In this document: in pieces, positions 28,901 to 36,910 of the stretch
Layout of the letters: each line of letters begins with the position of its first letter
How positions within the stretch are numbered: position 1 is the first letter of the stretch
NCBI RefSeq assembly: GCF_003312915.1
Contig: NZ_CP030261.1
Location: 4,092,001-4,156,000 of the forward strand
Length of the DNA stretch: 64,000 bases
Source of the DNA: Flavobacterium fluviale
GTDB lineage: Bacteria; Bacteroidota; Bacteroidia; Flavobacteriales; Flavobacteriaceae
Direction of reading: 5' to 3'
Position numbers and translations under genes: made by a program
The notes under the pieces: generated by a model
Seen by the model: the letters and a program-made list of their open reading frames with translations, nothing else
Databases searched by the model: none
Told to the model about the DNA's origin: nothing

Positions 28901-29015
28901 GTTTTTTCGCCTGCGCAAAAATCCCCGCAGAGAGAAAAAGCATAAATATCATCAATACCGCCGATTTAGCAGTCCACATTTGATGCAGGACGCTTTTTTT
29001 ATTTTTACTATTCAT
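25998..29015 (-). CDS. SusC/RagA-family TonB-dependent outer-membrane transporter
   Basis: 1005 residues. Signal peptide ends near residue 35 (SAGIFAQA). A carboxypeptidase-regulatory-like domain follows (ISGTVYDNTGTVLPGASIIEVGTK), then the plug domain with the SusC-type sequence RLRGGTSLTASNSPLIVVDG and DATAIYGSRGANG-like VLKDASATAIYGSRGANGV. The rest is a 22-strand barrel ending VGLNFTLNN. It imports oligosaccharides across the outer membrane with the SusD lipoprotein. The gene heads the core SusC-SusD pair of the locus. Confidence 0.96.
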   Translation of the reverse strand: MNSKNKKSVLHQMWTAKSAVLMIFMLFLSAGIFAQAKKQISGTVYDNTGTVLPGASIIEVGTKNGTTTDFDGKFSLQVAVGSAIEVSFIGSTTQRVQITGTTSNLEVRLQNDGYTLAEVQVVSVGYGKVKKSDLTGAISTVGADDLVKGTISSTEQVLQGKVAGLNIIRPSGDPSAGSTIRLRGGTSLTASNSPLIVVDGIAGVDINVVQPADIKSVDVLKDASATAIYGSRGANGVIIITTKSGTKGVSVTYSGLSSFGYAANNLDLLSANQWRGYVRENGLADAVDYGGNTNWQKAIEQTAVSQSHTLSINSGKADSGFRTSLSYLNNEGLIKRSGLERISGNVTAYQFLGDNNDVKFDMGLFANIDKWHPIDYRIFERAYNLNPTIPVYNSDGEFSEVTGNIYQNPVEILTNRTIDNERHRLLGYFKTDVKFLNDFTATANISLEHNAVKGGSYKPSYAVMEGQTEGGFAQRSYGEYTNAQGELYVNYNKTFDKHNVSALAGYSYLQNIYEGFGAQRGGFVTDAFSYNNLGAGYNYRLGDVYSYKGKSNLVSFYARANYGYDGKYLLTATVRRDGSSRFGENNKWGTFPSASAAWRISNEAFMESSKGWLDNLKVRVGYGVTGNQDGIGEYKSLSILGVGNDSYYDPITKTWSLAYSPKQNPNPDLKWESTEQINVGFDFGLFNRITGSFEWYSKTTKDLLYTYEVPQPPYLVGTMLANVGEMSNKGVELTLNADIVKVDKFNWNANLTLGHNVQKIEKLSNPTYKTDVIYSGSLHGLAGMSGQYSQIIAEGYPVGTFWGFKNAGLDADGKIQYYNAANEVVAESALVDADKRDLGNIQPDLTLGIGMNFTYENFDLGISGYGMFGQKALNATNMMLNDPNRLPAFNVPDDFLNSGITSAPKYSDYWIEDASFFRLQTLSLGYTLPLKYKKSKVRFYVMGENLFVITGYKGVDPEIGLNAQDGINQTGVMDQTGLAAPGIDRYNNYPRPTTISVGLNFTLNN

Positions 29016-29044
29016 TAGAATTGGTGTTTTAATTTAATAGTGAA

Positions 29045-30127
29045 TTATTTATCTAAGGTTTTCAGCGGCATAGTGGTGTCTGAAATCGTTTTGTCTTTGT
29101 TATCTTTTACCAAAACATGAATTTCATTCAAATTCGAAATTCCGTTTAGTTCAGAAACTAAATTGACAAAACCTTTTATTTCTGCAGTTCCTCCAGAAAA
29201 CTCACCCGAGAATGTTTTTGGGCCGGCTGTAATAGTGTAGATTAATTTGTTTACACCTGGTTCATTATTCTTTCTAGACATTCCCAGAAAATCCTTTTGA
29301 CTGATTTGTAATGGGAAAAAACTAAAACTCGGCGGTGGCGGCGGAATAAATTCTCCGGCATAAATAATCTGGTCGCCAGAATTTGTTGTCCAGTCTTTTG
29401 CGACCATAAGGAACGTAATGTTTTCCATAACAAAACCTGCCGGCGGATTGTAATATTGCTGCGGAATTAAATCCATTCTGTAAAAACCATTTCCAAGATC
29501 TTTTAATTTTGTTTTTTCAGATACATCTGGAAGCCATGCTTGATATTCTTGTAAAACTGCCCAATTGTTTAATCCGCTATGAAAATGAACACTTTCAACG
29601 CCTGCAAAACCATCTTTCAAATTAGAGTTGAATAAAATACTAACTGGTTTATCGATTAAAGGTTTTGTCGGGTACGATCTGATTACCTCGCTTGCAGTAT
29701 AAAATGAAGAGAAATCAGTGTACGACATATTCGCCACATCACTTTGCTTAGATCCGTTTTTGTTTTTTAAACGAAACCAAAAACCAGCGCTTGCTGCAAT
29801 TTCTGCCGAAGTCTTAGAAAAATAAACTGTTGGAGTTAAAGTAAAACTCCAGATTTTATTTCCTTCGTACTTAAGTTTGGCAAATTCAGAAGAGTTTTCC
29901 CAATTTCCAGCATCTGGTTCAGATGGCGACCAAATCCAGATGTATAAATTTTCGTTTTCAGCAAATGTGGTTGCCGAAAGATCAAAATACCAAGTAACTT
30001 GTTCATCGTATTTGTATACAACAGGATAAGATGACATTGGCCCCACAGCTCCAGCGGCCTCTTGTGCCTGAATAAAATTAGGAGCCATCAACAAGGCAAG
30101 TAAAATTGTATATATAAACTTTTTCAT
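29045..30127 (-). CDS. exported protein of polysaccharide locus, unknown
   Basis: 360 residues with a signal peptide ending in FIQAQ (type I; no lipobox). The body has many aromatic strand motifs (LYIWIWSPSEP, GFWFRLKNKNG, VHFHSGLNNW), consistent with beta-sandwich glycan-binding modules, but no family is firmly recognised. It sits between susC and a small lipoprotein gene in the place where SusE/SusF-type binding proteins or DUF4961-like proteins occur in other loci. Confidence 0.65.
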   Translation of the reverse strand: MKKFIYTILLALLMAPNFIQAQEAAGAVGPMSSYPVVYKYDEQVTWYFDLSATTFAENENLYIWIWSPSEPDAGNWENSSEFAKLKYEGNKIWSFTLTPTVYFSKTSAEIAASAGFWFRLKNKNGSKQSDVANMSYTDFSSFYTASEVIRSYPTKPLIDKPVSILFNSNLKDGFAGVESVHFHSGLNNWAVLQEYQAWLPDVSEKTKLKDLGNGFYRMDLIPQQYYNPPAGFVMENITFLMVAKDWTTNSGDQIIYAGEFIPPPPPSFSFFPLQISQKDFLGMSRKNNEPGVNKLIYTITAGPKTFSGEFSGGTAEIKGFVNLVSELNGISNLNEIHVLVKDNKDKTISDTTMPLKTLDK

Positions 30128-30135
30128 ATTACTTT

Positions 30136-30657
30136 TTAATTAATAGCATTTAATTTAAATACATAAGACACAAAATCTACTCCGTCTGAAGAATGCGTGA
30201 GTTGAAGCTGCATTTCATCGTTTTTTCCTGGAACGGACATCAATCGAAGCTCATCTGTTTTTTGAGTTTTTTGCGCATCGCTGTACAAGTAGATTTTTGT
30301 TGCGCCGGAATTAGTCGGCTGAAAAGCTGCGCTTAACGACCAGTAACCCTTTGGAGCAAATAATGGAGGGACATTTCCAGTTACTTCATAAGTTGTTGGC
30401 TGTTTTTTTTCGTCTACGCTGAAGTTTATTTTAAAATCTTCGTAGTTGAAATAGGTACTCAAGTTTTCTTCATTTGGTTCGATCTTATTTGCTTTCGCAA
30501 CTTCATCAACCATTTTCAGATTTGCTAATTGCCAATTCCCATTTACTTTCTCATAAATGGTAATCGGATCTACGTAGCTTCCATCTTCTGTGTTGTCGCA
30601 GCTAAGCGCAAAAAAACACATAATAAAAGCTAACCAATAAAGACTTTTACATTTCAT
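30136..30657 (-). CDS. small lipoprotein of polysaccharide locus (DUF5004-like)
   Basis: 173 residues with lipobox ALSC (Cys20). It resembles DUF5004 proteins found in flavobacterial SusCD operons: a lipocalin-like start VNGNWQLANLKM, then strands ending DFVSYVFKLNAIN. First gene of the minus-strand operon; 8 bp separate it from the next gene. Function unknown, probably surface or periplasmic glycan handling. Confidence 0.7.
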   Translation of the reverse strand: MKCKSLYWLAFIMCFFALSCDNTEDGSYVDPITIYEKVNGNWQLANLKMVDEVAKANKIEPNEENLSTYFNYEDFKINFSVDEKKQPTTYEVTGNVPPLFAPKGYWSLSAAFQPTNSGATKIYLYSDAQKTQKTDELRLMSVPGKNDEMQLQLTHSSDGVDFVSYVFKLNAIN

Positions 30658-31136
30658 AAATTTTGGTTTTTGTTAGTTTGTTACCCCCTTCAAAAGGATA
30701 GAGCGAAGCTAGAAGTTAAATAAATCTTAAAAAAAATATCTGAGAAAAATCAAGATTAAAATCACAGATATTTAAACATAAATAATTATAAATCAAATGT
30801 TTATATTTATTTTAAAACCAAAAAATCAAGATGGTGTTTAGATCAAAATTGGCAGTTTTTTAATGGTTAAAATGACAATATGTAAAATAATGAGTATATT
30901 TTTTTCACTATACATATATATAAGATCATTTTATTGTATAATTGCAAATAAATTATCCATTTTTAACATTTACAGCTTATTTTTATCTCAAAACCACCTT
31001 CTAAAGCGGTGTTGTTAAACAATTTAATAGATTCTAAAAATTAGCTTTCGTAAAATTTCAAACTTATTTTTAATTTTAAAATACGATTCACTAACTATAT
31101 CAAACAATCATTTTTACCCTAAACCAAAATCAAATC
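30658..31136. other. divergent control region of the polysaccharide locus
   Basis: 479 bp between the operon and its presumed regulator. Strongly A/T-rich, with many TATTTT words and no convincing hairpin. Both promoters and any regulator binding site should lie here, but I could not point to an exact TAnnTTTG box. Confidence 0.5.
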
Positions 31137-32735
31137 ATGCAAAGAATATTGATACTGTTTTTCTTCATTGGAAGCTTTTCTTTAATTGCGCAAGAAAAAA
31201 ATCCATACTTAGAAGAATTAGATCAGGTACTCTTGAAGAAAGATGTTTACCTGAAACAGAAATATCGAAAAATTGAAGCTTTAAAGAAAAATATTTCCAA
31301 ATTCACGCTCAATCAAAACAACGAGGAGCTTTACAATTGTTATATATCACTATTTGACGAATATAAATCTTTCAAATACGACTCTGCTTATTATTATTTA
31401 GAACAATCTAAGATCAAAGCAAAAGTTCTAAAAGATCCTAAATTTTTGTCTAAAAGCCGCATCAAGGAAGGTTTTGTTCTCCTTTCTTCAGGGCTTTTTA
31501 AAGAAGCAATTGATACCTTGAATGTAATCGACGATAGCAAACTGGATCTTCGAAATAAATTTGAATACTATAATATAAAAGCCCGAGCGTATTATGATTT
31601 AGCCGATTACAATCGTGATCAGCGTTTTAACATTCATTATGTACAGCAGGGAAATCATTTCTTAAAAAAGGCATTGGAATTAATCGGAACTAACACAAAC
31701 GAATATTGGGCAGCAGAAAGCTTGAAACGTTTGAAACAGCAAGACTGGCGCGGTGCTGAATTCGCTTTTAGTTATTGGATAAACAACTACAATCTGCCTG
31801 CGGAATATTACGGAATTGCGACTTCGAGTCTTGGATATATTTATTCAGAACGAGGTTATACTAAAAAAGCCATTCAATATCTCGCACTTGCAGCTATTGC
31901 AGATGTCAAAAATGCGACAAAAGAAACTGTTGCGCTTCGAAATTTGGCGAATGAACTTTTTAAAATGGGTTATTTGGACAAAGCCAATGAATACATCAAT
32001 ATCGCGATGGACGACGCTACTTTTTATAATGCCAGACATCGAAAAATTGAAATTTCAACCATTCTGCCAATTATAGAAAAAGCACAATTGAACAACGTAA
32101 AAGACAAAAATGACAAACTGGAAAAAATTATTATTCTCTTGACGATTCTTACGGTTATTATTTTTCTGTTTTTGGGAATTATTTTTAAACAATTGAAGGA
32201 GAAGAATAAAGCAAGAAAAATTATGGCATCTTCTTATCTGCAATTACAGGAAATGAATGTGAGTTTAAGTGAAGCCAATGCTATAAAAGAAGAATATATT
32301 ACGTATTTTATTAAGGCGACTTCGGCTTTCATTAATAAAATAGATCATATTCAAAAAAGCACGCTTCATAAAATTATCACCAAAAAAACAGATGAAGTTA
32401 TTGCTAGTTTGAAGCGTTACAATGTAAAGGAAGAAAGAGAAAATCTGTTCCATCAGTTTGATGAGATTTTCTTGAGATTGTTTCCCACTTTTGTCACGGA
32501 ATTCAACAAACTTTTTCCGCCCGATCATAAATGCGTTGTAAAGAAAGGCGAACTTTTAAACACCGAACTACGAATTTTTGCTTTATACCGATTGGGAATT
32601 CAAGACAGTAATCAAATGGCAGAATTCTTAGAACTTTCTGTGGCTACAATTTATACCTACAAAACCAGAATCAAGAGTAAATCTGATTTTAAAGATACTT
32701 TTGAACAGAAGATTATGGAGATTAAAACTATTTAA
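31137..32735 (+). CDS. SusR-like membrane transcriptional regulator (DUF6377-like)
   Basis: 532 residues. Signal peptide [19 protein letters not shown], a periplasmic helical-repeat region resembling TPRs (to about 320), one membrane segment ([20 protein letters not shown], ~327-346), a coiled coil, and a C-terminal cytosolic DNA-binding region with a LuxR-like helix-turn-helix ([30 protein letters not shown]). This is the arrangement of SusR, which senses a sugar in the periplasm and activates the sus genes. It is transcribed away from the operon, in keeping with control of that operon. Confidence 0.88.
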   Translation: MQRILILFFFIGSFSLIAQEKNPYLEELDQVLLKKDVYLKQKYRKIEALKKNISKFTLNQNNEELYNCYISLFDEYKSFKYDSAYYYLEQSKIKAKVLKDPKFLSKSRIKEGFVLLSSGLFKEAIDTLNVIDDSKLDLRNKFEYYNIKARAYYDLADYNRDQRFNIHYVQQGNHFLKKALELIGTNTNEYWAAESLKRLKQQDWRGAEFAFSYWINNYNLPAEYYGIATSSLGYIYSERGYTKKAIQYLALAAIADVKNATKETVALRNLANELFKMGYLDKANEYINIAMDDATFYNARHRKIEISTILPIIEKAQLNNVKDKNDKLEKIIILLTILTVIIFLFLGIIFKQLKEKNKARKIMASSYLQLQEMNVSLSEANAIKEEYITYFIKATSAFINKIDHIQKSTLHKIITKKTDEVIASLKRYNVKEERENLFHQFDEIFLRLFPTFVTEFNKLFPPDHKCVVKKGELLNTELRIFALYRLGIQDSNQMAEFLELSVATIYTYKTRIKSKSDFKDTFEQKIMEIKTI

Positions 32736-32866
32736 AGATGCTAAGGTTCTAAGTTTTTTTAGCCGCGAATTCACGAATTTTTATTTCAAAATGATACGTG
32801 AAATTTGTGCACGGTAAAATTACACGAATAGAAATTAAAAAATAATTCGTGAATTCGTGGCTGAAA
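32733..32866. repeat. intergenic palindrome GCCGCGAATTCACGAA / GTGAATTCGTGGC
   Basis: Begins with a TAAGGTTCTAAG word (from 32740), then AGCCGCGAATTCACGAATTT (from 32761) whose complement TAATTCGTGAATTCGTGGCT closes it at 32844-32862. Lies between convergent genes and ends only a few bases before the stop codon of the sterol desaturase gene. Confidence 0.75.
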
Positions 32867-32870
32867 AAAT

Positions 32871-34094
32871 TTATTCTGCTGGCTCCAACTGCAAAATGGT
32901 ATTCTGATAAATCTTACTCAATGAAAACAATTGCTCTACAAAAATCATGAATGCAATTGGAACAAAGAAAAACACAATTAAGTCTTCTTCGTATAAAAAA
33001 TAAGTTGAAATCATTGCGAGTCGCGTATATTCCAGATAGTACATCCATTTTCGCTGTTCTAATAAAGCACCACAGTTAATTAAAGTAATGGTAATAAAAG
33101 AAAGAACAAACAGTTTATCGTATATTTCTAAATAATCAAAATAATAGGTAAAAACGGTTAATACCAAAGTACAGATTCCCAATTGTATATAGAGGTAATT
33201 TTTAAATCGGAGTCTTTGATGCGGATTACTTTTATCTTGAAGAAAACGCTTTTCCAGAATTGGACGAATATCCTGATCCATATGGGCCGGACTTCCAAAA
33301 ACGGCTTTCCATCGAGCTTTAAATCCGTTCGAGCGTTTCCATAATTCGTAAATTTCAAAATAATAATGAAAATGCTGCCACAAGAAACTATAGCTTTTCA
33401 GCGGATGTGTTAATCCGTATTTTGGTTTTTCTTCTTCGGTTTGAAAAGTTCCGAAAATCCTATCCCAAAACGTAAACATATCTCCGTAATTTTTGTCCAG
33501 ATACTTTTCGTCGGATGCGTGATGAACTCCGTGAACAGAAGGTGTTACAAAAACATATTCGAGCCATTTTATTTTACCGATAAGCTGTGTGTGGGTAAAA
33601 AAAGAATATGCTCCGTGCACAATCAGCATCGTAATTACCATCGTGGGATGAAACCCAGCAAAGGGAAGCACACACCAAAATCCCGTCCGAATTATTGCCT
33701 GAAAAGTTGTAATTCTGGCCGCAGCGGTAAAATTAAATTCTTCACTGTGATGATGCACAATATGCGCCGCCCAGAAAAAATTTACTTCATGCCCTAATCG
33801 GTGGTACCAATACCAGACAAAATCGGTAGCAAGAATGAGGGCAAACCAAACAAAAACATTACTAGGAATATCAAATATTCTATAATCATCATAAATTAAA
33901 TAATACAGCTGATAAAAACTAGCTGCAATAAATAAGTTAATTAAACGCTCTGCAATACCAATACTGATATTAGAAACTGAACTTTCGTAGTTAAAAATTT
34001 CAGGCCTTTTTCTGCGCTGAGCAAGTTTATATTCCAAAAACAAAAAAAGAAAAAAGGCCGGCATGGCAAATGCCAGAAAATTAATATTTTTCAT
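32871..34094 (-). CDS. sterol desaturase / fatty acid hydroxylase family protein
   Basis: 407 residues, several membrane helices. The three histidine boxes of the di-iron hydroxylase superfamily are present: WYHRLGH (His98, His102), HIVHHHSEE (His111-His116) and HGVHHASD (His188, His191, His192). Such enzymes hydroxylate or desaturate lipids at the membrane face. The substrate is not predictable; sterols are unlikely in this organism. Confidence 0.9.
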   Translation of the reverse strand: MKNINFLAFAMPAFFLFLFLEYKLAQRRKRPEIFNYESSVSNISIGIAERLINLFIAASFYQLYYLIYDDYRIFDIPSNVFVWFALILATDFVWYWYHRLGHEVNFFWAAHIVHHHSEEFNFTAAARITTFQAIIRTGFWCVLPFAGFHPTMVITMLIVHGAYSFFTHTQLIGKIKWLEYVFVTPSVHGVHHASDEKYLDKNYGDMFTFWDRIFGTFQTEEEKPKYGLTHPLKSYSFLWQHFHYYFEIYELWKRSNGFKARWKAVFGSPAHMDQDIRPILEKRFLQDKSNPHQRLRFKNYLYIQLGICTLVLTVFTYYFDYLEIYDKLFVLSFITITLINCGALLEQRKWMYYLEYTRLAMISTYFLYEEDLIVFFFVPIAFMIFVEQLFSLSKIYQNTILQLEPAE

Positions 34095-34220
34095 TTGTAT
34101 AACACTTTCGATTCAAAATTCTCATTAAACACATCAAACAAAAAGACACTTCCATTAATTGCGCTTTTAGGGAAACAAAAAACGTAATTAACGAAAATGA
34201 TCTTTTCAAGGTAAACCTGA

Positions 34221-35507
34221 TTAATTCTGCTTAAACTGCGGTGCTTCAACAGCAATCTCTTTTATAGATTGTGTTTCGGCTACTTTTTTCAAAGCAATAA
34301 TATAAGCGGCAATACGAGGTGTTACATCGTGTTTTACTGCAACTCTAAAAACAGTATCAAAACCTTTTTCTAAAATATCCTCCAAACGTGTATTGATCTG
34401 GTGGATTCTCCAAGACTCCAAAAGTGAATTTTGAAGCCATTCGAAATAAGAAACGGTAACACCGCCGGCATTGGCTAAAATATCAGGAACAACTAATATA
34501 TTTTTATCATGCAGAATCTGATCTGCATCTGAAGAAACGGGTCCATTGGCACCTTCAACAATAATTCTTGCCTGCACATCACCAGCATTTTTATGCGTAA
34601 TAACATCTTCTTTTGCAGCCGGAATCAGTACATCAACATCTAAAAGCAATAAATCTTCGTGTTTTATGGCAACTGAGTTTGGATAACCTTTTATCGTTTT
34701 ATTATTCAAATTATAATACAAAATCAGTTCTGGAATATTAATTCCGTCTGGATTATGCAAAGCCTCTGAAACATCACTAACAGCAACAATTTTTATTCCT
34801 TTTTCATATAAAAATAAAGCCGAATGCAGTCCGACATTTCCAAAACCTTGAATAGCTGCAGTAGCTCTTGCAGGTCTGATTTTCAATTTTTGAAGAGCCA
34901 GCAGACTTATAATACTTACGCCTCTTCCAGTCGCTTCTACCCTGCCTAAAGATCCTCCAGAATGAAGATGTTTTCCTGTAACCACAGCATGAATGGGTCT
35001 CCCGTGTACTATTGAAAATTCATCCATCAGCCAGCCCATTTCGTCTGGTCCTGTTCCCATGTCTGGAGCTGGAACATCTTTTTCTGGTCCAAAAATATCC
35101 GCTAGAGCTTTTGTGTAAGCTCTTGTAATTTTTTCTAATTCTGCTTTAGAATGCTTTTTAGGATCGCAGATAATGCCGCCTTTAGCACCGCCAAACGGAA
35201 TTCCGGTTACAGCAGATTTCCAGGTCATCCAGGCGGCAAGTGCTTTTACTTCATCCAGATTAACAGCGGTATCATATCGAATGCCTCCTTTTGAAGGGCC
35301 TAAAGCTGTATTGTGAATTACTCGATAACCTTCAAAATTTTGAACGTCTCCATTATCTAAAGTAATAGAAAAGTTTACAGTAATTTGTTTTTCTGGCCGC
35401 TGCAGTTTTTGTCTAATAGAATCATCTAGTTTCAAAATATCTGCAGCAATATTAAAGCGGTCAATCATCGATTGAAACGGATTATGTTTTATAATTTCTG
35501 AACTCAT
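34221..35507 (-). CDS. glutamate dehydrogenase (Glu/Leu/Phe/Val family)
   Basis: 428 residues. The dimerisation/catalytic domain holds GGSKGG-type KGGIRYD and PFGGAKGGIICDP with the catalytic Lys, then PAPDMGTGPDEMGW. The nucleotide-binding domain has IQGFGNVGLHSALFL, and EGANGPVSSDAD and NAGGVTVSYFEW follow. It interconverts glutamate and 2-oxoglutarate plus ammonia. The length fits the NAD-type hexameric enzyme. A Cys/Met-rich mini-ORF and an intrinsic terminator precede it (35683-35810), so expression may be attenuated. Confidence 0.93.
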   Translation of the reverse strand: MSSEIIKHNPFQSMIDRFNIAADILKLDDSIRQKLQRPEKQITVNFSITLDNGDVQNFEGYRVIHNTALGPSKGGIRYDTAVNLDEVKALAAWMTWKSAVTGIPFGGAKGGIICDPKKHSKAELEKITRAYTKALADIFGPEKDVPAPDMGTGPDEMGWLMDEFSIVHGRPIHAVVTGKHLHSGGSLGRVEATGRGVSIISLLALQKLKIRPARATAAIQGFGNVGLHSALFLYEKGIKIVAVSDVSEALHNPDGINIPELILYYNLNNKTIKGYPNSVAIKHEDLLLLDVDVLIPAAKEDVITHKNAGDVQARIIVEGANGPVSSDADQILHDKNILVVPDILANAGGVTVSYFEWLQNSLLESWRIHQINTRLEDILEKGFDTVFRVAVKHDVTPRIAAYIIALKKVAETQSIKEIAVEAPQFKQN

Positions 35508-35675
35508 AATATATAGTTTTTAGTTTTGGGTTACTTTTTAAGTTTATATCTCTTTATGAAGATTTTTATCTGCTTTATTCCTTTGCTACATGCAACACGG
35601 AATCTTTATTAAACAGCAGCGCATCAAAATATTTATATTTCTATTGGTTCTCATATCTTCATTTTTAAATAATTC

Positions 35676-35708
35676 AAAAAAAAGCCTTTCATGGTGCAAT
35701 GAAAGGCT
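35676..35708 (-). terminator. terminator in the leader of glutamate dehydrogenase (possible attenuator)
   Basis: AGCCTTTCAT (35683-35692) and ATGAAAGGCT (35699-35708) form a 10-bp stem with a 6-nt loop. Read on the minus strand it is followed by seven Ts (35682-35676). It lies about 170 bp upstream of the dehydrogenase start and 33 nt downstream of the stop of a 22-codon reading frame, the layout of a transcriptional attenuator. Confidence 0.7.
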
Positions 35709-35741
35709 AAAAAAAAAAATAACTAACAAGTACTTTCTCTA

Positions 35742-35810
35742 TTAACGCCATTTCAAAACGCGGTTCATCATGCAGCACATCGCAAAGCTGCATGGAAAAA
35801 ACGTTTTCAT
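35742..35810 (-). CDS. possible Cys/Met-rich leader peptide
   Basis: A 22-residue reading frame, MKTFFPCSFAMCCMMNRVLK ending W-R-stop. It is unusually rich in Cys and Met in the middle (MCCMMNR). An in-frame ATG at 35831 would lengthen it to 29 residues. A -7 box TAGATTTG (35840-35847 read on the minus strand) lies just upstream, so the transcript would start near 35834. The codons around Cys/Met also form an 8-bp hairpin (GCTGCATG / CATGCAGC, 35769-35794). An intrinsic terminator follows. A leader peptide for attenuation is an inference. Confidence 0.5.
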   Translation of the reverse strand: MKTFFPCSFAMCCMMNRVLKWR

Positions 35811-35839
35811 ATTTCGGCTATAGTTTTTCATTGTTGAGG

Positions 35840-35847
35840 CAAATCTA
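35840..35847 (-). promoter_or_regulatory. -7 promoter element for the glutamate dehydrogenase leader
   Basis: Minus-strand TAGATTTG matches TAnnTTTG, the flavobacterial -7 element. No good TTG is seen at the -33 position. If used, transcription would begin 3-5 nt before the first ATG of the leader. Confidence 0.4.
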
Positions 35848-35953
35848 CAAATTATATTTATAAATTCTATAGAATTAGTCGAGTTTATTTTCAGTCAATT
35901 AAAAACATAACATTAAATCAACTGTAAATTAACGGATTAAAGCCTGAAAAAAA

Positions 35954-36808
35954 TTACTGCAATTGTGAAATAAAGATAAAAATGATAGCAATTAAAGCCA
36001 GAAACAAACCAAAAATATTGGTTTTAGAAAGTTTTTCTTTAAAGAAATATGCTCCAATTATAGTTCCAAGAATGATAACCCCCATATTCATTCCTGCAAA
36101 AACTGTCGATGGATTTTCGGCAAATGCTTTGTGGGCTTTTAAGTAGAATAATATATTTCCGAAGTTGAAAACTCCAACCAGCATTCCGAAAGGAATATTT
36201 TTAACTTCTAATTTTTCTTTTGGAATAATTACTTTATAAAGCACGATAAACACAGAAACAGCAAACGAAATTAGAAAAACCAAAAACAAAGATGTTGTAT
36301 AAGGAACTGCGGTATACAAAGCGATTTTCTTAAAAAGTATGTCTACAAGTCCAAAACCGAATAATACCAGTGCAGGATAAATCCATTTGTTGTCTTTATT
36401 ATCCGATTGTTTTCTAAGAATGAATAAAAGTGCCGCAAAACCAATTAAAACACCAATAACTTTATAGGTATTGAACGACTCATTAAACAAAAGCCAGGCC
36501 GCTAGAATGGGAATAAAAAGCGACAATCGCTGCGCGGCATCTGTTTTTGCAATTCCCATAAATCGTATGGAAAGCGCCAAAAATAAAAATACAATTGGAA
36601 GCAAAATTCCAACTGCTGTATAAATTCCGAAAGGCGCATTATTATCTAATGTTTGAAGATCTGGGCCAAAAGTAAAATAGCAGAGTGTAATGGCTGTTAT
36701 ATAATTAAAAGAAATGATTTGAGAAGGATTTGCATTGTATTTTCTTGAAATCTTAAATACAACACCCACAATAACACTGCATAAAATGCTTAGAATAAGG
36801 AATAACAT
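35954..36808 (-). CDS. EamA/DMT-family transporter
   Basis: 284 residues and about ten membrane helices in two similar halves, the layout of drug/metabolite transporters (EamA). The first half starts MLFLILSILCSVIVGVVFK; the second ends with GTIIGAYFFKEKLSKTNIFGLFLALIAIIFIF, the characteristic last-helices pattern. The substrate is unknown. Single gene after a terminator. Confidence 0.85.
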   Translation of the reverse strand: MLFLILSILCSVIVGVVFKISRKYNANPSQIISFNYITAITLCYFTFGPDLQTLDNNAPFGIYTAVGILLPIVFLFLALSIRFMGIAKTDAAQRLSLFIPILAAWLLFNESFNTYKVIGVLIGFAALLFILRKQSDNKDNKWIYPALVLFGFGLVDILFKKIALYTAVPYTTSLFLVFLISFAVSVFIVLYKVIIPKEKLEVKNIPFGMLVGVFNFGNILFYLKAHKAFAENPSTVFAGMNMGVIILGTIIGAYFFKEKLSKTNIFGLFLALIAIIFIFISQLQ

Positions 36809-36853
36809 ATATTTATATTTGGATTGTAAAAGTAATCTATTCCCAAATAAAAA

Positions 36854-36885
36854 GGTCCAACCGGTTTTAAAAAACCGGTTAGACC
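36854..36885 (-). terminator. terminator of the VWA/MoxR operon
   Basis: GGTCCAACCGGTTTT and AAAACCGGTTAGACC form a long stem with one mismatch. On the minus strand a TTTTTA run follows. It lies just after the stop codon of the MoxR-like ATPase gene (36911) and separates it from the transporter gene. Confidence 0.75.
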
Positions 36886-36910
36886 AGATAAAATTTCAAG
36901 TAAAATTCGT

